This document shows positions 46,903-58,011 of a stretch of 64,000 nt of DNA, piece after piece. Numbering within the stretch: the stretch's first letter is position 1; every line of letters starts with the position of its first letter. Origin of the DNA: Lumbricus rubellus. Taxonomy: Eukaryota > Annelida > Clitellata > Crassiclitellata > Lumbricidae. Position numbers and translations under genes: made by a program. Below the pieces are notes generated by a model. The model was not told the origin of the DNA and did no database searches. It saw nothing but the letters and a program-made list of their open reading frames with translations. The stretch covers positions 51,406,898 through 51,470,897 of the forward strand of contig OX243811.1 in the NCBI GenBank assembly GCA_945859605.1. The letters are read 5' to 3'.

Positions 46903-49900
46903 ATGGCGGGTCACGATAAAGATGAACTGGTTCAGAAGGCGAAGCTTTCTGAACAGGCCGAGAGGTACGACGACATGGCTTCGGCGATGAAAAAGGTACT
47001 TGAATGATTTTACTTGTGAATGACTATTTCCCACGATTTACATGCGTTGCCTATACAAGGTGTGGTGAGTTGTACAGTTAACACGAGATTTAAGTAACTT
47101 TTTGTTATAATTAAAAGGTAACAGAATTAGGATCGGAACTGACGAACGAGGAGCGAAATCTTCTGTCGGTCGCCTACAAGAACGTCGTCGGAGCAAGGCG
47201 ATCGTCATGGCGAGTCATTTCCAGCATAGAACAGAAAACGGAGGGCAACGAAAGAAAACAGAACATGGCCAAGGAATACAGAGAGAAAGTAGAAAAGGAG
47301 CTGAGAGAAATTTGTTTGGATGTGCTGGTAAGCATACATTTCATTGATGCTGTAAAAGGCTAATTGTGTGTTAGGTGAAAAGAAAACCATTCAAGTCACC
47401 GAAGTCTCATCTCTAATTTGCCTGATAAGATAAGGCATCACACAAGTGCTTTCATTATCAGGCAAACCAAGTGTATTCAGTTTCCTCGTTGCTTCATTTC
47501 ATTTTGACTGAATATTACCATTGGTTTATAAAATTCTGAAGTGGAAATTCAGTAAAAGTGGACTTATTAATTATTTAAGCCACAAGCAATTGGTATTTTA
47601 TTGTGTTTTCAAGTTGGTTGCAAGAATTCTTAAGTGTGCAGTTCAGACGTATAGATTTCAGACAATGTCAGATTTCCAAGCATAGAAAGTGAAGGTATTA
47701 TATATAAGTAAGTAAGTAAGTAGATTTTTGTTATTTTGACCATTTTTAAGTTGCTTGTTCAACATTCATGTATATGCTGGAAGCTTATGGATCTAGAGTG
47801 CTAATTAATGTTAGAAATCGTCTGAGTTAAGTCTGATTGATTTCTATGGCAGTGTTGCTAATTGTTTCACATATTATTGCAGTAACAGACTTTGCAACTT
47901 GTAGGAAATTGTTACATTTTAAGATTTTGCTTAATTGTCCAAGCAAATCACTTTCACCCCATCTCAATTTTGCCGATTCATTGCAGGTTATCTTTACATT
48001 GGTTTCAGCACATGAAATATGCTTTAATAATGATTTATTTATGCCTCATTTTGGTAATCATTCTTTGAGTTACTAGCTTATGCTCATGTCTGTACAGTGT
48101 ACAATGGGTATGATTTGTCGCCTGATGATAATCATGATTAAATCAAGAATATCATGATACTATAGTCTATATCCTCTCATCTAATCTTAGTATGTTAAGC
48201 AGCTTTGTCTGTGCAGCATTTTTGATCTTTAGTGTTAGAGGTTATCTAATAATTTTATTTATAAGGTTCTGTTTAGCATGAGTACCTCGTACGCACAAAT
48301 CACCTATATCGTTTGACCCTCCGTGTGTACGTGATATATGAACAGCCACTGATTATGAATATTTATGAAAGAAGTATTGATGTGTTTCAATAATTATCAG
48401 TGTTTTTATTTTGATTATAGGGTTTGTTAGACAAGCATCTGATTGCAAAGGCTAGCAACGCTGAAAGTAAGGTGTTCTACCTGAAGATGAAAGGAGACTA
48501 CTACAGATACTTAGCTGAGGTTGCCGCAGCTGCTAACAGATCAGGTTCGAGTCTATCTGGAATTTTAATTGCATATTGCCACCATTATTCATCTTGTATG
48601 AAAGGAATTTTGACATTAAAAAAAATTAAGGTCTAAGTGCATTTGAAGTTAGTTGCGATGATGCTTGCTAAAAGTAAGTATGTGTAGTTCATTATTTTGA
48701 GATGAAATTTTGAACCAATGAACTTATTAGGAAATAGTTTTTTGAACCTAAAGTTAGATTTAGGATGTTAATGTCAACGACTCTATGTGGCATGTACAAT
48801 TGTACATGGCTTTGGGTTACTTGCTGTACAGAAGGAGTACCAGTGCAATGATGTTTTTGTTGTTGCAGAGGTTGTTGGTGAGTCAGAGAAAGCGTATCAG
48901 GCTGCATTTGAAATCGCGAGGGAACAGATGCAGCCGACCCATCCAATAAGACTTGGACTTGCGCTCAATTACTCCGTTTTCTTCTACGAAATTGTGAATG
49001 CTCCTGATAAAGCTTGTCAGCTTGCCAAGCAGGTGAAGCAAAAATTTATCTCAACTTAAAAGCAGTGTGTGTGTGTTTTACTGGATATTGATGGTGAAAT
49101 GTGTGCACTGTTTTTAGCACTGCAGGCGCAAGTGGCTTCAGCTGAATAAATGTCATTATGATCATTCATTTATTTATTATGAGTATTTATATAGCGCCCC
49201 TTAAGGAGCGCTTACGACCCAACCTCGGCTAAAGAGGACAGTTTTAAGATTGTGATGGAACGTGCCTAGGTATCTTGGTAGCAGGCGCCAGTATGGATGT
49301 TGCCCATTCCAAACCGCAGGGCTAGCAACAGGAACCATGTTGCTGCCTGGTAGAAGCACACGTATATGGGGAAACAAGAAGTTCACCCTGTGCAGTGGAG
49401 TGAAGGGAATGACATGTCTGGACATCCTGTTTGGAGTGGCAGGGAATTCCTGAAATAGACAGGGGTCAAACCATGGGGGCAACGCCATGCCATTGCCGAC
49501 CCTTCTATAAACAATTTGCTGTGAGAGAGGTAGCCAGTGAAGAACATTAAATACTTACTCATGTTTGTCTGATTATATTGGTTGGTGTAACATGAAGCCA
49601 CTTAGCAGAAGTTTGGGTTTTGCCCACTGAAAGTGTGACAGCTGGTATTCTTGGACACGAAAGAATAAAGATTCATGAAAGTGATGCTGGATTAGATGTT
49701 GGTTTGTTGAATATGTATGTAAGAAATTTCTCTAATTAGAGAGCCGTGGTTGACTAATGTTCTTTTTTTGTATATATTCTCAAGGCTTTTGATGATGCAA
49801 TTGCCGAGCTGGACTCACTCAACGAAGACTCTTACAAGGATAGTACGTTAATTATGCAGTTGCTGCGCGACAACCTCACTGTGAGTAATTCTTTTGTTCT

Positions 49901-50390
49901 CGGCATTGTCATTCTGTATGCTCAGTTGATCTGTATTGTATGCTCAGTTGATCTGTATTGTATGGTTAATGCTGTGTGGTACTACTTGGATGAAGAAATT
50001 TAATGTTTCTTGCATTGATGTGGTGATAATGGGGTGATTTTATTCATATCTGACCAGGGTAAAAACGAGGTCTAAAGCTATTTTGCATTGCAAAACACTT
50101 GATAATTTTCAGTGCTTAAGGCGTGGAAAAGTAGTGCCTGTGGCTGAGCAGCGTTCAGATTTGAAAATAGTTGAAAATTAATGCCTGGACTCCGTCTATG
50201 ACTGTCCAGTCACACTTAAAGCCCTGATGATTTCATAAAACATCTTACTTGAAGGTTTCCTCATTATCAAGATCTAATTTCAATTGTTATTGTAAGTTTT
50301 TACACAGGTGAAAAATGACATTGAGATATTTACTTGCAGCTGTGGACTTCAGACACCAAAGAAGATGACGATCAAGCTGGGGCCAACTAG
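46903..50390 (+). CDS. YWHAZ: 14-3-3 protein, zeta/beta class
   Basis: Six exons: 46903-46995, 47118-47327, 48421-48544, 48869-49032, 49785-49880, 50340-50390. All have GT-AG borders with consistent phase and give 245 residues, the usual length. The protein is a dimeric phosphoserine/threonine adaptor in the cytoplasm. Signatures visible are [20 protein letters not shown] and [18 protein letters not shown]. The phosphopeptide-binding residues are present: K52, R59, R130, Y131 and N176 (K49, R56, R127, Y128 and N173 in the human zeta form). The N-terminal [20 protein letters not shown] dimerisation helix is intact. The acidic tail [10 protein letters not shown] is short and diverged, as expected. 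Exon 3 could be read through its donor to a stop, but the spliced product is clearly the conserved one. Whether it is zeta or the pre-duplication zeta/beta ancestor cannot be decided here. Confidence 0.96.
49160..49510. repeat. SINE-like repeat in 14-3-3 intron 4
   Basis: It begins with TATTTATATAGCGCCCC, the inverse of the GGGCGCTATATA SINE tail, and continues with GC-richer sequence to about 49510. The open frames on both strands are artefacts. Confidence 0.45.
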
Positions 50391-52940
50391 ACACACAGAC
50401 ACTGGAAGTTTCACATGCAGGAGAAGTGAGCAAGGGACAGAAGAAGAGATAGGGTGGGGTCGTCGAGTGCACAAACAAAGATACTGACTTCTACAATGAT
50501 TGGTGTTAATTGATTAACTTTTCTCATTGTTGGCCTTCAGTGTCAGACGTTGTTGTGTTGTGTTTGTTTGTTAATTATGGCTAATCCAAAATAGTCGTGA
50601 CAACCTCTGTGCAGTTCTATATTAATGTGACCAGTGTGCACTTTCAGTCTAATCTAGCAATCTGGACAAGTATAGATCCACTCTTCCTAGCCTTGCATTG
50701 GATAATTCTTTAGCGGTAAGTTGTAACTGTTTGTACTTGCCTGATTTTGAAAACTTGCACTGTTCTGCCTGTTGACAATTTTATAATGAAAACCCTGAAC
50801 TGTAGTTTCCCCGTTTAGCTCGTGTTGATGGTAGCGCTGACTAAACCTTACATACCATATCCTTACATGCACCTCTTGACCAATCTGCATCTCTGTGGCA
50901 TACTGTATTCCATTAATGTTGGCACCTTACTAAACGACAGTATTGTAGCATTTCTTAAGTGATGTTTTATGTTGCGATTGTAGCTGCTGGGGGTGTTGAT
51001 GATGATGATGATGATGAAGCAACAGTAGATCTAGTGTACCTCTGCGCCTTTTGGCTATGTGCTAGGTGGATGTTTATGCTGTTATTGTCTGCACATGCAT
51101 ATATGTGGCATAGGTACATATACCATCCATCTTTTTATGGACAATAGGGTATGTGTATGTACGTGTGTGGTACTGGTCGGTGTATGTATAAGATTGAGTT
51201 GCTTCAAGTGGATCAGAGACACTGTGCTGAAATGTGTAGATCATAACTTGAATGTTTTTATAATTTGTTTTCCAGTCTGTGTAAAATGTGCATTGTGTGT
51301 GTGTGTGAATGTGTTGCCATCCACCGTAGTTTTGTGTCTAATTACAATGGCAGACCTTTCATCTGTTTACCTCTCACTTTGCCTTTTTAATCTACTGTGC
51401 GTACTAGTCCTTGATGTCAAATTTGGGCACACTACTGTACTTTTTTTAACTAGGGCGCAAGACTGTGATTATTTACTTGTGGTTTTGCACTGCTATTCTA
51501 GTTCGAATGATTATGGCCTTTTAATGCCTGCTATCATTGATTCTGGATAGGAGAATTCGAAAGTAGGGTGTACTTTATAGAAATTTGAGAATTTCTTGTT
51601 CGATACTGGAATGATGATGTGTGGGATGGTGAAATGGGATATGTGGCAGTTGTGCTTTTCTGTCCGAATTGCCAATTGAATACAACATATATAATTTGTG
51701 GAGGTTTTGAGGAAATAGGAACAAACAACCTATTATACTCCTGACTGATCAATAGTGCTTCTGATTCTGCTGTGGATTCTTTTAAACAAGTCCCCACATG
51801 GGTGTTTAGTGAATCAATATAATGGGGAATTTTAATAATTCTGTATGAAATTTTAATCGTTCTCTTGTCTAAGAAAATTATAATTCATTGGATTAAGGCT
51901 TTTGTTGATTCATTTGTGGCTGTTTAGTTAAACAAGGAGTTGATTTGGCTGCATTTTTAAAAGTGACAGAAATGGTTGCCATTTGTGGCATTAATATGAA
52001 ATAGAAGACGTGGTTAATTCAAATTGATATCTGAAGATCACAGTACTGGGTTTGTGCGTCTGGCAAAGGTTTGATTAATTTAGTATCTGTATATGAAATG
52101 TGAATTTTTTTATTGCTGCTGTGCTGGGTATGGAATGCAATAGTACACCAGAAGCATCCTTGTATGATCGAAATCTGAGCATGTTTGTCTAAATCTGGCT
52201 GAGGAACAGATATCAGACTCTATTTTAGAAGATGGAAATTGTCATTTTAAGTGAGGAAAATAGATGATGAAGGGTACCGGCTGCGTACTGCTTATTGCCA
52301 ATGTCGGATTTAGCTGAAGGGTTTGCCCTTGCATTCCTCTTTTATTTTTTCCTACATCTTGCAGAGCAGACCCAACATCTCGTATCTTTTCACATTTCGG
52401 TTTGACCTTGCGCACGTAAGAAATTTATGTAATAATAATCTAGAGCAGACCCTTGCCACCTTGAAGCGTCTTCAGATATGGATGGCTGGAAGTAGGGACG
52501 AACTGATGAAGAAAGGTACAGTTGTAGGAAGGGATGTGAATAGTTGATTTTATATAGCGACCGCCTATGGCATCAGCCTTGCTCATTTTCCAATAAATTG
52601 GTTTTGGTGAGATCATTCACCACCACCGGTGATGTATTCAGAAGGTTTATGGTGGAGGAGAATGGGAGCAGAGAATCAAGGTATGGACGAGCGTGCGCAG
52701 CAACGAGAGGGATTTTTTCCACATTGCATTGGCATCATTTTAAGCTGTCGTCTTAACAAAAATGCTATACTATTTCAGTGCTGATAGGAATTATATAAGA
52801 CCAATAAATAAAAATAATAACAATTATTTTCGTATTGAGTATCCACATTGTAATGGTGCCATTTCAAGATTTCGTCTTAGCAGACAATTATTCTATTATT
52901 TCCGTCCTGATAAAAAGAGTGGTTTAAGATTTCAATAAAT
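50391..52940 (+). other. Probable 3' UTR and downstream region of 14-3-3
   Basis: Moderately AT-rich with no TAGGCCTA octamers and no recognisable exon. AATAAA occurs at 52803 and 52934. A long 3' UTR is common in 14-3-3 genes, but the true poly(A) site is not known. The open frames, e.g. 51059-51550, have no conserved domain. Confidence 0.4.
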
Positions 52941-53120
52941 ATGACAATATTATTATTATTACTTTTCTTGTGTATCAAGTTCAGCGACATTGACTATGCG
53001 GACCTTTTCACATTGACTGCCTGCAACGACAGTAGGCTAAATAAATGCAACAAGCGTCTTTTGAGGTCGGCTGTGCAGCGTTTGTACCAATTTTGGATTC
53101 ATTGGATTGCGTGTCACAGC

Positions 53121-53193
53121 AGTGGGCTGGGAGCGCTCCTGAATAGCCTTCTTGAAGGGGCGCTATATACAAGTCCATAGAATGGATAAATGA
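53121..53193 (+). repeat. SINE 3' tail (GGGGCGCTATATA)
   Basis: GTGGGCTGGGAGCGCTCC ... CTTGAAGGGGCGCTATATAC, then GAATGGATAAATGAA. Same family and order as 3149-3222. Confidence 0.6.
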
Positions 53194-53339
53194 ACGCATG
53201 GACGCATTTTGAATAGCTAGTTAGGCCTAATAGTGAAGAAAAGAATAGGACCGATGACACTGGATATCCTGAGATAGGCCTACTCCTTTGGTGAAGGGCA
53301 GAGTGCCAGATTTTGAAGATGAGCGGATATGGCAGCATA

Positions 53340-53745
53340 AATGTAAAAAACGATGGAAACGGAATAAAAAAACGTAGGCCTAGTTTTATTCGAAAAAATA
53401 AAAAACCGAAAAGACGACAAAAAAAACGGAAACCAAAAATAATTTGACTTTTTACATCTTAAATGCATTTTAGACATAAAATCCTTGTTTACTTTCTACA
53501 TGTAGGCTATCTCTTAAATGATGGCGTTAAACTATTAAATAAATGACATCAGTTAATAGTTATCGGAAACCTTGAGATTGGACTGAAAAAATAAAATTAA
53601 GGAAAATAATAAGAGACAGAGAAAAAATAAATACCGTTACATAAAAACTAAAAAACGGAATAAAACGATGGAAAAAAATAAAAAATAATAAAAACGACGT
53701 TTTTTGGGAGCGAATAGAAAACGAAAAAACGTTTCAAACAACTAT
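53340..53745. repeat. A-rich low-complexity stretch with AAAAACGGAA motifs
   Basis: Recurrent AAACGGAATAAAA and AAAAACGATGG segments at 53348-53440 and 53610-53740. No coding potential and no clear element ends. Confidence 0.5.
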
Positions 53746-53925
53746 GGATGGCAGTGAGGAAATGAATTCATTCGATGAATAGAACCAGTTACGCCAATGC
53801 GTCTTGGGCGCGGTCAGCAAACAGTTTCTGCCACTTTCTGGTGCATTATTGTGTTAAATCCTGAACAATTCAAGTGGATAGACATTGTGAAGAAGGCATC
53901 GGAAAACTACGGTCATTGAGCCCAC

Positions 53926-53961
<36 letters not shown>

Positions 53962-54005
53962 CGACGACGATGATGATGACGATGATGATGATGATGATGA
54001 CGACG
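53926..54005. repeat. (GAT/GAC)n microsatellite
   Basis: About 80 bp of GATGAT with GAC interruptions. Confidence 0.9.
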
Positions 54006-54396
54006 AATGCAGCCAAGTTGTCAAAAGAGAACAAAGAAAGTTGTTGACTCGTATTCGATGTAACCTGTAGGTATTGTGTCGTTTGTGACTTTGTCACTTT
54101 GACAAAGTCAAAGTGGCCAGGTCTGAAAGCAGATTGGAATGGGATGAAGTTTGGAGAGCTTGTGATGTGGGGGGGGGGGCGTGAGGGGGGGGGTAGTCTT
54201 TATGTAGCGAGGGCGAGTTTCTCTAGAATCTCGGCATGACCAGATTAAGAAATGTGAGGGCCCTGTTCGGAAATGTTTTTGGGGATCTTCAATCGAAAAT
54301 CTGATGACTTTTTGTCGTTTGGTCGAAATTTCTTTAGAATAGGCCTATACCGATTTTTCCCTGGCGGTTTTGATAGCTAGTAAACCATATATATAT

Positions 54397-54431
<35 letters not shown>

Positions 54432-54715
54432 GATGCTGTCAGGTCAGGAGCGCCTATGAGGAGTTTCTCTTTTAGTGGCGCCAAAAGCCTACATGTATAA
54501 ATTCATGATTATGCCTACGATTATTCAGACTGCTTTGTTTAGCATCGCTAGAGAGCGCCTACCTATACCTGTGAGAATCTGTGGAAACACGCACTGCATA
54601 GCAACTGGTACACAGTGGTACCTGGGAAGGAAAATGGACACACTAAGCTAGAGAAGGAAGGAGAACGATAAGGAATCAGACACGGAAGAGGAAAGGGAGG
54701 AGATGAGGCTGCGTC

Positions 54716-55887
54716 GGGTCTAGGGCAATTACCCCCTGGACAATTACCCCCCGGACAATTACCCCCCGACAATTACCCCCTGGACAATTACCCCCCAGGA
54801 CAATTACCCCCCGGACAACTACCCCCTGTGCCAATTACCCCCCGGACAACTACCCCCCGTGCCAATTACCCCCCGGACAACTACCCCCCGTGCCAATTAC
54901 CCCCCGGACAATTACCCCCGGACAATTACCCCCCCCCCACCCTCATAACGAAGTTTATGCCGTGTTAAAATCAATTTAGTGTTAAACGTTCAAGCAAAAT
55001 GTTATATACAATGCAATCTTAAAACGGTTTTAAGCTAAAATCTAATCTAAAAAACTGTTCTAAACTATATGTAACGCCTGCCTAATAAAATATTGTAACA
55101 TTAAATAAATTTTAATCTAAAAACGGTTCTAAGGTAAAATATTTTAATATGAAATAAAATCGAATCTAAAAACGGTTCTAATCTAAAAAAAAGTAGAATC
55201 AAAAAACGGTTAAGTTAGCTTAAAAAGACAAGTTATGCGCAATTCCACGAAGGTAGTAAACGCCGTTGTGTGTGTCATGTTTCCGAACGATTGACAGAAT
55301 CCTTGCGTTTGTGTCCGCATATTTCTTTCGTGTACGTTGTGGTGGACTGTGCATCGCATTGAATGGTCAGTTGAATATTATGAGCGCACAGGTAACGTAT
55401 GCCTAAGAGCGAGAAAAACAGATAGGCCTACATAGAGAAAGACAAAGAGAGGAACAGAGAGGCTATAAGGAGGGATGTACGCAGATAGCTGAGAAATAAT
55501 GGTAGTAGCAAGGAGTGTGTATAATAAATATTGTACAGTGAGATAATGAAGAAAGATGTACGAAGGAAACTAGGAGTAGCCTGTATATCCGACAAGACAC
55601 GAGAGGTCAAACTGAGATGGTATGGTCATGTGGAGCGAGCGGAGGATGCCAGCGTCAAAAGACACGAAGATACGCGTGCCACGGGGGGTAATTGTCCGGG
55701 GGGTAATTGGTACGGGGGGTAATTGTCCGGGGGGTAATTGGCACGGGGGGTAGTTGTCCGGGGGGTAATTGGCACAGGGGGTAGTTGTCCGGGGGGTAAT
55801 TGTCCTGGGGGGTAATTGTCCAGGGGGTAATTGTCGGGGGGTAATTGTCCGGGGGGTAATTGTCCAGGGGGTAATTGTCCTGTCACC
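54716..55887. mobile_element. Fold-back element E7 with CGGACAATTACC boxes, perfect 9-bp TSD
   Basis: The left array of CCCCCGGACAATTACC boxes runs 54722-54940 and the inverse GGGGGGTAATTGTCC array 55683-55880. The outermost ends are GGGTCTAGGGCAATTACC and, inverted, GGTGACAGGACAATTACC. GGCTGCGTC is duplicated exactly (54707-54715 and 55888-55896). The interior (about 750 bp) includes a decayed reverse-transcriptase tail at 55540-55680. Confidence 0.88.
55543..55680 (+). pseudogene. Fragment of a non-LTR retrotransposon reverse transcriptase C-terminus
   Basis: The frame reads DKTREVKLRWYGHVERAED, matching the LRW.GHV.R....V..R tail common to many non-LTR retrotransposon polyproteins. It lies entirely within E7, so it was either captured by the element or was a retrotransposon insertion later trimmed. 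Confidence 0.6.
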
Positions 55888-56605
55888 GGCTGCGTCGCCT
55901 TAATTGTGTTTTACGATGTGCGCAGAAATCATTGTCGAGCCATGTCTATTGATTCTATTGTCATTCATGAGACTATAGGCCTACCTTATTGTCTCTCAAA
56001 ACACTGCAGCCTCTTGCTTTGCCTCTCAGGTGCGTCGCCCCTCAGGTATGCGCATCCACTATAATTTCAATGATTAGGCCTGTGTGTAGCCTATATAATT
56101 ATAGGCCTATAGCCTACGTATATGCCCTACAGCAGCACAACTGTATACTTTTACAATAAATCTATAAATAATAGACATTGAAGTAGGCAATGACCGCAAT
56201 GTAATATAATAGGCCTAGACTACTCACGAAGGTTTAATACATGCATAATTTGAAGGTTCAGATACGTTGGGCTCATTTCTCATATAGCCTAATTTAAAGC
56301 ATGGAATATATTATAGGCAATAGGGATTATAGGCTAGCCTACCTATATAGAGTATATATATATATATAATTACATAAATTATAGACTATATGATTGGGAT
56401 CATTAATGATTCTATCTTTTCTGAATCGTATATATAATTTATTATATATATATAAAATACATATGGGCATATTGATTCTGTAAGCATTTTAGGATTCGCC
56501 TCTGTAGCCTATAGATTTAAAAATAAGCGCTTGCATATAAAAATCCATGTATGGTATATTAATCTAGGCTATAATATATCGGTATAGGCACATGGACGCG
56601 TAGGG

Positions 56606-56607
<2 letters not shown>

Positions 56608-56656
<49 letters not shown>

Positions 56657-56705
56657 TAATTATATATACATACATATATATATATATACAGATATATGTG
56701 TGTAT
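56608..56705. repeat. (TA)n microsatellite
   Basis: Long imperfect TA/TATAC tract. The Ile/Tyr frames on the minus strand are artefacts. From 55897 to 57265 I see no gene, apart from a GCGCTATATAAAT SINE-tail trace at 56862-56895. Confidence 0.85.
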
Positions 56706-57273
56706 ATATAGGCCTATATGAGGCCACATGTATACATGTATACATGCTGCATGGTCGATAGCTCTTGGACAAAAGGTAACGGCCTCTGGCATCGTTGCAC
56801 AATGCTCTGCAGGATCGATGAGAATGCATTGCATGGTACATGTTGTTAAATGTCGTCATCCTCTAGCGGCGCTATATAAATCAGCGGCGCTATATGATGT
56901 ATATGTCTTCACCGAATGACCACCGTCGTCAAAACACAGCAATCGATAGATGGCCTCGGAGATCTCTGGAGGTGCAAGGCTCTGGCTCTTCCACATTGGG
57001 AGAATATACATGTAGGCCTATATTATAAGCTGCATATATGGATAAGAAAAGACGCTATTAACAGAATGATGGGGTTTGTCTATCGGCATCACAGAAACCA
57101 AGACAATGTCTCTAGATAAGATGATCAGCGAAATGAACCTTAAGTAGGCTAGTTTCCAAAGTAATATTATTGTCATTAAGCGTAGTAGGCCTAGGCCTAC
57201 CTCAGCCTGCTCCTATCGCTGTGGTGAGTCTAATGCAAAAGGCACATGCCCTGCCGATTGCTCTGTTCCTGTC

Positions 57274-57575
57274 CATGGGCGTCCGCAGGAATTTTTCTAG
57301 GGGGGCGCAAACTTTTAAATAATTGTCACATGGTCTAAATTTAATGGGTGATAGTTTGAATTTCCATATTACCACGAGAGAATCATATAGCCCACCTATA
57401 CGTTATGCGCCCAAAGAAAGATATCTATAGGTTGAACTTGTAGAACGAATCGATAATCACATTGAAAATCGCGTTGTAACAATCACAACCAAATAATCTA
57501 AATTTATGTGCAACTATGCAAAAAATCCAGAGGGGCGCACTTGCGCCCCCTTGCGCCCCGTTGCGGACGCCCATG
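57274..57575. mobile_element. hAT-type MITE, family M1 copy B, perfect 8-bp TSD
   Basis: The termini CATGGGCGTCCGCA and TGCGGACGCCCATG form a perfect 14-bp inverted repeat. TTCCTGTC is duplicated exactly (57266-57273 and 57576-57583). It is the inverse-oriented sister of 15326-15710. Confidence 0.9.
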
Positions 57576-58011
57576 TTCCTGTCACCTGAAAATTATCTTC
57601 TATATCTTAAATCTTCGTTTTGAAAATTCCGTTTTGGCAGCTTTGGATGGAAAACTAAGAAATTCAATGCAATAAATATAACACTTCACGCACATGCGTC
57701 AAATTAAAGGGCATCAACATTGCGAAGACGCTGCATTGAAAAATTAATAGGTCTAGTTAGGCCTACGAACCTATGCCTAGGTGTAGGCTACGGTTATTTC
57801 TCATAAATTTCCTAACCTTTTTGCTTTACAAAGATTAGAGATCATTCTCTTGAAAACATGGACATGAAATGATAAAATTAGGTAGGCTACCGGTAACAAC
57901 TAATCATTAACAAATGCCTTCGTTAACATAGGATTTTGCGCGATCAAAATTGCAATATTAGGCCCCTATTGTCTGGGCATGCGATAGGCCTAAGCTTACT
58001 ACAATCCAACC

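Noticed and set aside
51059..51550. 163-residue plus-strand frame downstream of 14-3-3
   Set aside because: No domain, low-complexity Cys/Val content, and it sits in the probable 3' UTR.
53870..54097. Ile/Val-rich minus frame resembling a membrane helix
   Set aside because: It is a translated GAT microsatellite.
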